Positions 43,903 through 53,619 of a stretch of DNA of 64,000 nucleotides are shown piece by piece (within the stretch, counting starts at the first letter, position 1; every line of letters starts with the position of its first letter). Position numbers and translations under genes: made by a program. Location of the stretch: NCBI GenBank assembly GCA_963761435.1, contig CAVXHJ010000026.1:1-64000 (forward strand). The letters are read 5' to 3'. The stretch is from Roseiarcus sp963761435 (GTDB lineage: Bacteria; Pseudomonadota; Alphaproteobacteria; Rhizobiales; Beijerinckiaceae). A model generated the notes under the pieces. The model saw only the letters and a list, made by a program, of their open reading frames with translations. It did not search any database and was not told the DNA's origin.

Positions 43903-44789
43903 CAAGCAAGCCGATCAACAATCGTGCGTGGTTCTTCGTCCTACCCGTTCTCGGCTTCGTGCTGTTTTCGTCGATCATTCCGGCGATGACGGTCGTGAAT
44001 TATTCGATTCAAGACACGATGGGGGCAAATAATTTCTTCTGGAATGGCGATGCTTGGTTCCGAGATCTTCTGAACCCGAGCACCGAGATCGGCGCTCGAT
44101 TCAGTGACGCGCTGTTTCGCACTCTGGCCTTCTCGTTCACCTGTCTGGCGATCGAAGTGCCGCTCGGCATCGCGATGGCATTATGTTTGCCGCGCAAGGG
44201 CTGGGCGATCGGAATTGCATTGGTGGTTATGGCGCTGCCTCTGCTGATTCCGTTCAATGTGGTCGGAACCATCTGGCAGATATTCACGCGCCAGGACATC
44301 GGGCTTTTCGGCGCCGCGCTTACCGGGCTCGGCCTGCACTACAACGTTACGCAGGATGCAATTTCAGCGTGGGCCACGATCGTCGTCATTGACGTCTGGC
44401 ATTGGACGCCCCTCGTCATTCTCCTGAGCTACGCGGGCTTGCGAGCGATTCCCGACGCCTTCTATCAGGCGGCCAGGATCGACGGCGCCAGTCGCTGGGC
44501 GATCTTCTTCAATATTGAATTGCCCAAATTGCAAAAGGTTCTCGTCATCGCGGTGTTGCTGCGCTTCATGCAAACCTTCATGATCTATACTGAACCCGTC
44601 GTTGTAACCGGCGGTGGTCCGGGCAGCGCGACGACTTTCCTGTCAATCGATTTGGTCAAGATTGCTCTCGGGCAGGTCGACCTCGGCAATGCTGCGGCAA
44701 TGTCGCTCGTGTATTATTTGATCACCCTGACCGTGTGTTGGGTCTTCTACACCATCATGACCCAGATTGAACGAAGAAGGGACGCCTGA
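43899..44789 (+). CDS. glpP: Glycerol ABC transporter permease GlpP
   Basis: This 296-residue permease starts at GTG 43899, overlapping glpT. It has six helices, the first in WFFVLPVLGFVLFSSIIPAM. The EAA loop is FYQAARIDGASRWAIFFNIE. The periplasmic/second region NYSIQDTMGANNFFWNGDAW is typical of the glycerol subgroup. It forms the channel with GlpQ, whose start overlaps its stop (TGATG). The glp order glpS-glpT-glpP-glpQ-DUF2160-glpV matches known rhizobial glycerol loci. Confidence 0.93.
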   Translation: MTSKPINNRAWFFVLPVLGFVLFSSIIPAMTVVNYSIQDTMGANNFFWNGDAWFRDLLNPSTEIGARFSDALFRTLAFSFTCLAIEVPLGIAMALCLPRKGWAIGIALVVMALPLLIPFNVVGTIWQIFTRQDIGLFGAALTGLGLHYNVTQDAISAWATIVVIDVWHWTPLVILLSYAGLRAIPDAFYQAARIDGASRWAIFFNIELPKLQKVLVIAVLLRFMQTFMIYTEPVVVTGGGPGSATTFLSIDLVKIALGQVDLGNAAAMSLVYYLITLTVCWVFYTIMTQIERRRDA

Positions 44790-45595
44790 TGCGCCAGGGT
44801 CTCGTCCCAAAGTTCATCCTATTCGTTTATCTCGCGTTGCTGATGCTGCCGATCTATTGGCTCGTCAACATGAGCTTGCGGACCAATTCCGACATCATGT
44901 CGGGGCTGGAGCTGTGGCCGCATCAGCCGACGCTCGAGAAATACATCGCCATTTTTCATGATCCGAGCTGGGTCCACGCCTTCGGCGTTTCGCTTACCTA
45001 CGTCGCGATCAACACCATCATTTCGGTGACCGTCGCCTTGCCAGCCGCTTATGCGTTCAATCGCTATGCTTTTGTCGGCGACAAGCACTTATTCTTCTGG
45101 CTGCTGACCAATCTGATGGCGCCGGCGGCGGTATTCGCGATGCCGTTCTTCCAGCTCTATTACGCGATCGGTCTGTTCGACACGGTCTGGGCCGTAGCGC
45201 TTGCCCACTGCCTATTCAACGTCCCGTTGGCGGTGTGGATTCTCGAAGGGTTCATCGGCGGCGTTCCACGCGAGATCGACGAAACCGCGGCGATTGACGG
45301 TTACTCATTCCCACGATTCTTCGTTCGCATTTTTCTCCCCTTGATCGCCAATGGCATCGGCGTCACCGCGTTCTTCTGCTTCATGTTCTCCTGGATCGAG
45401 GAATTGCTCGCGACCACTTTGACATCGGCTAACGCACTGCCGTTCGCGGCGGTGATGACCCGCGCCTACTCGGTTTCGGGAATGGATTGGTCGCTACTCT
45501 CCGCCGCTGGCGTTCTGACCATGATTCCCGGCGCTGTGGTGATCTGGTTCGTGCGCAATCACATCGCCAGGGGCTTCGCCCTTGGCCGAGTCTAG
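44789..45595 (+). CDS. glpQ: Glycerol ABC transporter permease GlpQ
   Basis: This 268-residue permease has six helices (FILFVYLALLMLPIYWLVNM first). The EAA loop is IDETAAIDGYSFPRFFVRIF, and the segment FLWLLTNLMAPAA-like FFWLLTNLMAPAAVFAMPFF lies in the core. ATG 44789 overlaps the glpP stop by one base, so translation is coupled. It is followed 13 bases later by the small DUF2160 gene. This is the permease, not the E. coli phosphodiesterase GlpQ. Confidence 0.93.
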   Translation: MRQGLVPKFILFVYLALLMLPIYWLVNMSLRTNSDIMSGLELWPHQPTLEKYIAIFHDPSWVHAFGVSLTYVAINTIISVTVALPAAYAFNRYAFVGDKHLFFWLLTNLMAPAAVFAMPFFQLYYAIGLFDTVWAVALAHCLFNVPLAVWILEGFIGGVPREIDETAAIDGYSFPRFFVRIFLPLIANGIGVTAFFCFMFSWIEELLATTLTSANALPFAAVMTRAYSVSGMDWSLLSAAGVLTMIPGAVVIWFVRNHIARGFALGRV

Positions 45596-45608
45596 AGGAG
45601 CGGCCGCG

Positions 45609-45884
45609 ATGCTCGCCTGGATGGCCTGGACATGGCAGACAGCCTTGTTCTTCTGCCTGGTGGCGCTGGCGCTGATCATCCTCACCCTGCTGGCAATTTA
45701 TCGGCCGGAGTCGCCGCGGATCGGCATCCTCCGCTTTCCGACCACGCGAGGCGATCGGTTTTTCGTCACCCTGATCGGATCGGCATTCATTTTCGTCTTC
45801 TGGTTGCGGCTCGGCGGGGGCGCCCTCTGGTACCCGCTCGCCGCGTCAGTGGTTTACGGCATCGCAATGTTCCGATTCGCATAG
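45609..45884 (+). CDS. DUF2160 small membrane protein of the glycerol locus
   Basis: This 91-residue inner-membrane protein has three hydrophobic segments (TALFFCLVALALIILTLLAI, FFVTLIGSAFIFVFWLRLGG, WYPLAASVVYGIAMFRFA). ATG 45609 has GAGGAG upstream; an earlier ATG at 45582 would overlap glpQ. The motif RPESPRIGILRFPTTRGDRF is typical of DUF2160, which is regularly found between the permease and binding-protein genes of glycerol ABC loci. Its role there is not established; a chaperone or accessory transport subunit is possible. Confidence 0.9.
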   Translation: MLAWMAWTWQTALFFCLVALALIILTLLAIYRPESPRIGILRFPTTRGDRFFVTLIGSAFIFVFWLRLGGGALWYPLAASVVYGIAMFRFA

Positions 45885-45937
45885 CCGTATCGCGCCCGCT
45901 GCGCATGGTGCGCAACGGGCTTCTAAGGGAGGATAAA

Positions 45938-47734
<1,797 letters not shown>

Positions 47735-47752
47735 CAATTCGGATCGCAAGCG

Positions 47753-47777
47753 GGGTCGGGCGCAAGCCCGACCCTTT
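47753..47777 (+). terminator. Hairpin with GNRA loop between glpV and glpK
   Basis: GGGTCGGGC (47753-47761) pairs perfectly with GCCCGACCC (47766-47774) around a GCAA tetraloop and is followed by TTT. It lies 19 bases after the glpV stop and 26 bases before glpK. It could be a partial terminator that lowers glpK expression, or a stabilising 3' hairpin for the highly expressed binding-protein message. Confidence 0.7.
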
Positions 47778-47802
47778 CGTATCCAAGCAGGATTTGCGAC
47801 CC

Positions 47803-49311
47803 ATGAACGGGCATGTTCTCGTCGTCGACCAGGGCACGACCTCAACGCGTTCGATCGTCTTTGGGCCCGACGCCGCGCTGGTCGCCCTCGCGCAGGAGGA
47901 ATTCCCCCAGATCTTTCCTCAGCCGGGCTGGGTCGAGCATGACCCGGAATCGCTCTGGCGAACCACGCTCTCGACAGCGCGGCAGGCGCTCTCGAGGGCG
48001 GGCGTCGAGCCCAGCGCGCTCGCCGGGCTCGGGATAACAAACCAGCGCGAAACGACGCTGGTTTGGAGCCGAACCACGGGGCGTCCAATCCACAACGCGA
48101 TCGTCTGGCAGGATCGCCGCACCGCGCCGCTTTGCGCTGAACTCAAGGATCGGGGAGGCGAGACTCTCGTGTCCACGCGCGCCGGCCTGCTGCTGGATCC
48201 CTATTTCTCGGCGACGAAGATCGCCTGGATCCTCGACAATGTTCCTGGCGCTCGCGCCGAAGCGGAACGGGGAGACCTAGCGTTCGGCACCGTCGACAGC
48301 TTTCTGGTCTGGCGTCTGACCAACGGCAAGGTTCATGTCACCGACGCCACCAACGCGTCAAGGACGCTCCTGTTCAACATACACTCGGGTGCGTGGGACG
48401 ACGACCTGCTCGATCTTTTCCGAGTTCCGAGGTCGATGCTGCCCGAGGTCCGCGATTGCGCCGCCGAATTCGGCGACACGGCGGCCGAGTATCTAGGCGC
48501 TTCGCTCCCCATCCGCGGCATCGCCGGAGATCAACAGGCGGCGCTGATCGGCCAGGCGTGCTTTCGCCCCGGGATGGTGAAATCGACCTACGGGACCGGG
48601 TGCTTCGTCCTCGCCAACACCGGCGCGAAGGCTGTCAAGTCCACGCACAAGTTGCTGACGACCATCGCCTACCAGTTCGGCGGCAAGCGCACGTTCGCGC
48701 TCGAAGGCTCGATCTTCTCGGCGGGCGCGACCGTGCAGTGGCTGCGCGACGGTCTCGGCATTCTCACGAGCGCCGCGGAAGCGGGCGAATTGGCGGCAAG
48801 CGCCGACCCCCAGCAGCAGGTCTATCTGGTGCCGGCGTTCACCGGTCTCGGCGCGCCCCATTGGGACAGCGAGGCCCGCGCCGCGGTTTTCGGGCTGACG
48901 CGCGGCGCGACCCGCAAGGAGATCGTGCGCGCGGCGCTCGAGAGCGTCGGCTATCAGACCCGTGACCTCATCGACGCGATGCGCGCCGATTCTAAGGGCC
49001 TGTGGGACGGCGAACTCGCGTCCGTCATGCGGATCGACGGCGGCATGAGCGCCAGCGACTGGACGATGCAATTCCTCGCCGACATACTGAACGCGCAGGT
49101 CGACCGCCCGGAGATCTTCGAGACCACCGCGCTTGGCGCGGGCTATCTGGCCGGCTGGCGAGCGGGCCTCTACCCCGATCCCGAGCAGTTTTCACTCGCC
49201 TGGCGGCGGCAGGCCAGCTTCAAGTCGTCGATGGCGGCGAGCGAACGCGAGTCGCGCTATCGCGGCTGGCGCGACGCCGTCGCCCGCACGGTATTGCGGC
49301 CGGAGGTCTAG
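47803..49311 (+). CDS. glpK: Glycerol kinase GlpK
   Basis: This 502-residue FGGY kinase phosphorylates glycerol to sn-glycerol-3-phosphate, the substrate of GlpD and inducer of GlpR. Motifs are VDQGTTSTRSIVFGPD (phosphate 1), GITNQRETTLVW, IVWQDRRTAP, GIAGDQQAALIGQACF, KSTYGTGCFVLANTG and RIDGGMSASDWTMQFLADIL. ATG 47803 is used; the TTG 9 bases earlier is less likely. The regulatory features known from E. coli cannot be judged. It closes the glycerol locus. Confidence 0.95.
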   Translation: MNGHVLVVDQGTTSTRSIVFGPDAALVALAQEEFPQIFPQPGWVEHDPESLWRTTLSTARQALSRAGVEPSALAGLGITNQRETTLVWSRTTGRPIHNAIVWQDRRTAPLCAELKDRGGETLVSTRAGLLLDPYFSATKIAWILDNVPGARAEAERGDLAFGTVDSFLVWRLTNGKVHVTDATNASRTLLFNIHSGAWDDDLLDLFRVPRSMLPEVRDCAAEFGDTAAEYLGASLPIRGIAGDQQAALIGQACFRPGMVKSTYGTGCFVLANTGAKAVKSTHKLLTTIAYQFGGKRTFALEGSIFSAGATVQWLRDGLGILTSAAEAGELAASADPQQQVYLVPAFTGLGAPHWDSEARAAVFGLTRGATRKEIVRAALESVGYQTRDLIDAMRADSKGLWDGELASVMRIDGGMSASDWTMQFLADILNAQVDRPEIFETTALGAGYLAGWRAGLYPDPEQFSLAWRRQASFKSSMAASERESRYRGWRDAVARTVLRPEV

Positions 49312-49315
49312 AATC

Positions 49316-50050
49316 ATGCGGATCGTGTTCCGCTGCGATCCCGCGATCGAGGGTGAGTTGATGCGCCCCGTCGCGGCGCGCGCGGCGCTGCCGGATTGGC
49401 TGCGCGCGATGCCGCGGACCGCCTTTTCTGACCTGCATGGGCAGGAGGTGCGAACGGTCAAGCAATGCCCGCCCTTCGTCGACGCGATGTCGCATGGCTT
49501 CATCATTCCGCTGCCCTGCGACGTGACGGTGCGCGACGGCGTACTGTCCTGGGATTGGGATCATCCCGCGCTGACCGTCGAAGCCCATCCGCGCTCTCCG
49601 GTCAGCTTTCATGTTCCCGCTCAAGTCGCCGGAACGCCTTTTTATGATCCCCACGTTGCGATCGTGAAGTTCAATAGCTTCTGGACGATCGAGCTTGAGC
49701 CAGGCCATTCGTTGTTTGCCACTCATCCCGTCAATCGAGGGGATCTGCCGTTCCGCTTGTTGACCGGGGTCGTGGATTGCGACCGCTTCACCGATGTCGG
49801 CATATTATTCCCGGCGGTCTGGACGGATGCGAATTTCGAAGGCGTCCTGCCTCGCGGCACCCCGATCGCGCAGTGCTTCCCGATCGTGCGCGAGTCGCTC
49901 GAGCTTCAATTCCAGCCTTTCTCGACGGAAGAAGCCAAGCGCTACGAGTCGACCGCGACAATGCTGCTCTCGCATCCCGGCGCCTATCGCCGGCGATTTC
50001 GCGTGCGACGCGAGCGATCAGGCTTCAAGCGACCGTCGCAGTCGAGCTAG
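49316..50050 (+). CDS. Uncharacterised protein, DUF6065-like
   Basis: This 244-residue protein starts at ATG 49316, 4 bases after the glpK stop. Landmarks are VKQCPPFVDAMSHGFIIPLP, WDWDHPALTVEAHP, VAIVKFNSFWTIELEPGHSL and TGVVDCDRFTDVGILFPAVW, then PRGTPIAQCFPIVRE. This pattern (fixed-length beta-rich protein with a conserved FxxPxNRxDLPFRxLTGVVDxDRF core) resembles proteins annotated as DUF6065 next to TPR or prolyl-hydroxylase-like genes in proteobacteria and cyanophages. Function unknown. Its 3' end overlaps by 33 bases the convergent TPR gene, so it is a partner by position with that gene rather than with glpK. Confidence 0.72.
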   Translation: MRIVFRCDPAIEGELMRPVAARAALPDWLRAMPRTAFSDLHGQEVRTVKQCPPFVDAMSHGFIIPLPCDVTVRDGVLSWDWDHPALTVEAHPRSPVSFHVPAQVAGTPFYDPHVAIVKFNSFWTIELEPGHSLFATHPVNRGDLPFRLLTGVVDCDRFTDVGILFPAVWTDANFEGVLPRGTPIAQCFPIVRESLELQFQPFSTEEAKRYESTATMLLSHPGAYRRRFRVRRERSGFKRPSQSS

Positions 50051-51056
50051 GTTCAACCACAGCCGACCTTTCTTGGCGGACGTCAGCGCCTGGGCGATGC
50101 GGCCGAACGCATTGGGTTGAAGCCGTATCGCGTTTCGATAGGAATCCATGGCGGCGTCGAGATCGCCGGTATTCTGCAGATTGAGTCCAAGGTTGACGTG
50201 AGCTTCAGGAACGTCCGCCTGCGCCTCGACGCTCCGCCGATAGGCCATGATCGCGCCCGGCGTGTCGCGCAGGTCTTCGCAGACCAGTCCGAGCGCGAAC
50301 CAGGCGCGGCCATCGCCAGGCTTTAAACTCACCGCTCGCTCAAGCTCGACGCGCGCCAATTTCAGTTCACCCGTCTGTCGCAGGCACGATCCAAGCGCCA
50401 CTCTCGCTTCGACGAGATCGGGGGCCGCCTCGACTGCCCGTCGAAAGCTGACGATCGCCTCCCCCGGACGGCCGATCGCTTGTAGAGCCGCGCCCAATCG
50501 CGCGTGATCCGATGGAATCGCGGAAGATTCGGCCGCGCGCGCGAAGGCGAGAGCCGCCGCTTCGGGTTGGCCAGCCTTGCGGAGAGCATTCCCAAGCTCG
50601 CGCCAGCCGTCGACAAAGCTCGGAAAACGGAGCAACAGGTCATCAAAGACCGATGACGCTTTCGCATCGCCCGAACTCGATGAGCGTCACACAAGCCAGG
50701 AAGGCAGGCTCTGGCCGATCGGGGGCCAGGCGGCCGGCGCGCTCCAACAATATTCTCGCCTGCGCGACCTCTCCCGCCGCACGCGCCGCACGCGCCGCAA
50801 CGATCAACGTCGGCGCATGATCGGGGCGCAGGGTCAGGCTCGAGTTCGCCGAGCGCATAGCATCGCCAATCCGCCCGCGCCGGAGCGCGATCGTCGCGGC
50901 GAGTTGATGCGCCGCCGGGTCATGCGGAGCCGAACCCAGGATCCGATTGCAGAGAACCTCTGCCGCTTCGAACCTCCCGACGCGCAGTTCAGCAAGAGCG
51001 CTCTCGATCGCAGAGTGTCTGGTTTCTGTTGGCTTTGTCATCGAATCCGGAAGCAT
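50018..51056 (-). CDS. TPR-repeat protein, one frameshift
   Basis: This is a tetratricopeptide protein. N-terminal repeats: ALAELRVGRFEAAEVLCNRI, HQLAATIALRRGRIGDAMRS, LIVAARAARAAGEVAQARIL. The frame breaks after FLACVTLIEFG and continues as DAKASSVFDDLLLRFPSFVD, then GWRELGNALRKAGQPEAAAL, DHARLGAALQAIGRPGEAIV, AWFALGLVCEDLRDTPGAIM and HVNLGLNLQNTGDLDAAMDS. One extra base at 50670-50672 accounts for this. The reconstructed length is about 345 residues with some nine TPR units, so a scaffold role is likely. It is convergent with, and overlaps, the DUF6065-like gene. Confidence 0.85.
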
Positions 51057-51156
51057 AGCATCCCGCTGGCCGAGAGGGTCGCGAATTTCCAGCGTCCGAG
51101 ACGATCAGCTGCGTTCGCCCGGCCAGAGAAAAGTTGGAGCCAAGAGACCGCCGAAC

Positions 51157-51194
51157 AAATGATCGACTGCGGACGAATAAATGATCGACTGCGG
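51157..51194. repeat. 16-base direct repeat before the PncC-type gene
   Basis: AAATGATCGACTGCGG occurs at 51157-51172 and again at 51179-51194, that is, with a 22-base period. It lies 34 bases before the start of the PncC-type gene. It may be a binding site or a replication slip; no known motif is recognised. Confidence 0.7.
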
Positions 51195-51227
51195 TGTTTG
51201 GTCTAATGGACAACTCCGGCTAACAAC

Positions 51228-51989
51228 ATGGCGAGCAAGATCAATCGGTTCGATGACCCTCGCGGCGCCTTAAGGGCCGAGGAGCGCGTGTCAGCGGGCC
51301 CAGTGCGGGAAGAGTTGCCCGAGGCGGCCCCCTTCGAACGAACAGGCGGCCAAGAGGTCATGGTCGAGGTTGGGCTGCGCTTTCAACGCGCCTTCATCAA
51401 CATTGACGACCCTCTTGTCCGTGAGGCCCTCGTCAAACTCGTCGCGGGAGAGCGTCGCACTTTCGACGGCGCCGGCTACCTGCCAATGACGATCCCCATG
51501 TTCCCCCCCGACATCCTCGTCCGCGCCGCCGCGCTCATCATTCGCTATCGCGGCGCAGGCTTGATGGTCGCGACGGCGGAATCGTGCACCGGCGGGCTCA
51601 TCGCCGGGTTGCTCACCGAGATTCCCGGCTCGTCGAACGTGGTCGAGCGCGGCTTCGTCGTCTATTCCAACGCGGCCAAGGAGGAGCTTCTCGGCGTTCC
51701 GGCCGCAACGCTCAAGCGACATGGCGCGGTCAGCGAAGAGACGGCGCGGGCGATGGCGGAAGGCGCCCTGGCGCGCTCCCGCGCCGATGTCGCGGTCAGC
51801 GTCACCGGGGTCGCCGGGCCGGACGGCGGGACTGCGGCGAAGCCGGTCGGCCTCGTCCATTTCGCCTGCGCCCGGCGCGGCGCGCCCACTCTCGCGAGGA
51901 AAGAGCGGTTCGGCGACATCGGCCGCGAGGCCGTGCGCCTCGCCTCGGTCAGGGTCGGGCTCGATTTGCTCGAGGCGGCGGCCAGCTGA
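51228..51989 (+). CDS. pncC: PncC/CinA C-terminal-domain protein with unusual N-terminal extension
   Basis: The C-terminal about 165 residues are a typical nicotinamide-nucleotide amidase domain (CinA C-terminal): MVATAESCTGGLIAGLLTEI, PGSSNVVERGFVVYSNAAKE, HGAVSEETARAMAEGALARS and SVTGVAGPDGGTAAKPVGLV. The family usually starts just before PPDILVRAAALIIRYRGAG. Here an extra 85-90 residues precede it, including VEVGLRFQRAFINIDDPLVR and EALVKLVAGERR, which resemble the tail of XRE-type regulators in alphaproteobacteria. The true start may be ATG 51486 or ATG 51501, with the upstream part a remnant of another gene; no good ribosome site decides. PncC deamidates NMN in NAD salvage. Confidence 0.82.
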   Translation: MASKINRFDDPRGALRAEERVSAGPVREELPEAAPFERTGGQEVMVEVGLRFQRAFINIDDPLVREALVKLVAGERRTFDGAGYLPMTIPMFPPDILVRAAALIIRYRGAGLMVATAESCTGGLIAGLLTEIPGSSNVVERGFVVYSNAAKEELLGVPAATLKRHGAVSEETARAMAEGALARSRADVAVSVTGVAGPDGGTAAKPVGLVHFACARRGAPTLARKERFGDIGREAVRLASVRVGLDLLEAAAS

Positions 51990-52151
51990 GACGGGCGCCA
52001 ACAAAGGCTTCATCAATCGCTCGGCGGCCTTGGCCGACTTGACCGGGGCCACATGCTCGCTGTCGAGCGATCGCGGGGACGCCTGACCGTGCGCCGGACA
52101 GCGTCGATGATTTGGACAAGCCTGGCGAACGGTCCATTTCCCCGATGGTGT

Positions 52152-53312
52152 TCACTTCAACTCATCACGAAAAGCGTTAATGAGCCGGGTCGCAATGATG
52201 GTATTTCCATATGCATTGAAATGGGTATCTCCAGGAGTAAAATATTTGTTGAGAAATTCTTGGTTTTTCGCGGCTCCGTGGTCGCCGGCATAAAAATCCT
52301 GGAAATGATCTATGAACAATGTACATCCCTGTGACAGACACCAATCCCGCCAGATTGTCATGCCAACACTTACAGGACTGTCATATATCGTCTGATCCGG
52401 CCAAGGAGCGACTGCGACCGAGAATTTAATGTTTTGCTCTCGCAGCAGTTCGGCGAGCGCGGTCATGTTGTCCATCGCCTTCCTGACCCCGCCGCTGACG
52501 CCCATTTCTCCATATCCGATTGGAAGGTCTCCATAAATTGTCCAGCTGCTGCGGACAAGCTTGAGCTGTCTCGACATATCTGAGAACGTGCCTCGTCCGT
52601 GTCGAACTATCATTGCGTATAGTGTATAGAATTTGTTAATTATGTTTCTGGAGACCAAAAAATTGGTGTGGAATATTTGCATTAGGAGCGGTTCCTGGTC
52701 CGGATAGACTATCGTCTTGATATCCGGGTCGCCAACATGCGCGCCAAAATCGGGAACAGCTTTGTTATGGACGACATTGCCGGCGCTATCGGTAACGTAG
52801 GCGGCGGCTTCGTCCTGAATATCGGAGATGTCAACGTAGATAATGACATGATCGAATCGGATTCCCTCGTTAAGTAGACGTTGGATCTGTCGTAGATAGA
52901 TACTCGGGGAATAGGACCTGACGCCGGCATTGAGCACATCGACGTTTGGGTAGGCTGCCGCAAAAAGGCCGACATAACTTTCTTCCCAGGGGCGTCCTAG
53001 CCCCTCGGTGCCTGAATCCCCAACAAAGACTACTCTATGGGGCTTTTTGGAGATCGGCTCTACCTGTCGCGCTGTGGCGTCCCGCAAACCGAGCGAGTTC
53101 GTGTAGATGTAGTAACGGCTGGGTCCCCAAACAGCCTGCGCGTGCGAGATGTTGGGAGCAAAAGCGTGATTCAACTGTTTGTCGTAAATCTCAAACACAT
53201 CTGGCAATAATCGATATTTTAGGCTTGTATGACTGATAACGAAATCGATAGCAAAGAATAGGACGATTGTTATGATCGCGTTGATGCTTATGGCGCGGAG
53301 ATGTTGTCTCAT
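52152..53312 (-). CDS. SGNH-hydrolase-like membrane-anchored protein
   Basis: This 386-residue protein has one N-terminal membrane helix (AIITIVLFFAIDFVISHTSL) and an extracytoplasmic domain of SGNH/GDSL type: block I VVFVGDSGTEGLGRPWEES, NVDVLNAGVRSYSP (block II glycine region), and a late DTHFNAYGNTIIATRLI carrying the Asp-x-x-His pair. ATG 53312 is used; an earlier ATG adds a non-conserved stretch. The gene is clearly less GC-rich than its neighbours, suggesting separate origin. Such proteins accompany carbamoyltransferase-SxtJ-DUF5989 clusters, as here, and may modify an exported carbohydrate (inference). Confidence 0.82.
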   Translation of the reverse strand: MRQHLRAISINAIITIVLFFAIDFVISHTSLKYRLLPDVFEIYDKQLNHAFAPNISHAQAVWGPSRYYIYTNSLGLRDATARQVEPISKKPHRVVFVGDSGTEGLGRPWEESYVGLFAAAYPNVDVLNAGVRSYSPSIYLRQIQRLLNEGIRFDHVIIYVDISDIQDEAAAYVTDSAGNVVHNKAVPDFGAHVGDPDIKTIVYPDQEPLLMQIFHTNFLVSRNIINKFYTLYAMIVRHGRGTFSDMSRQLKLVRSSWTIYGDLPIGYGEMGVSGGVRKAMDNMTALAELLREQNIKFSVAVAPWPDQTIYDSPVSVGMTIWRDWCLSQGCTLFIDHFQDFYAGDHGAAKNQEFLNKYFTPGDTHFNAYGNTIIATRLINAFRDELK

Positions 53313-53328
53313 AGTCGCTTCCGAACCA

Positions 53329-53590
53329 TCATGCGGGTCCATAGAACTCGGCGGCCGCACGTTCAATAGAGTTCAAAGCGTTTTTGGAATCAAGCTTGAG
53401 ATTTGGATTTTGCCCGACCTCGTCCAGCACTGGCTGGCCGCTCACCAGCGTTTCGATCCCGGCGCTATGAAAGTGGAAGGCGTCGTCCGGCGCGCCGGCA
53501 ATCGGTTCGCCGCGAGCGCTGAAACTGATGTTGACCACCACCGGGCAGTCGGTGAGGCGTCATAGCGCGGGTTCCTCTGCGAATGGACCG
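53329..53590 (-). pseudogene. Remnant of a second carbamoyltransferase C-terminus
   Basis: The minus strand reads MVVNISFSARGEPIAGAPDD, AFHFHSAGIETLVSGQPVLD and then diverges. This matches the end of the catalytic part of the neighbouring carbamoyltransferase (VVVNAGFSVRGEPIVCTPED). Just upstream, in another frame, stands VHSQRNPRYDA, matching VHSETNPRYHA of the intact gene, but about 10 intervening codons are missing. So this is a truncated, deleted and frame-broken copy of a paralogous gene of which only the last part survives. Confidence 0.85.
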
Positions 53591-53619
53591 AATTCTCCCG
53601 ATGACCTCAAACGGCTGGG

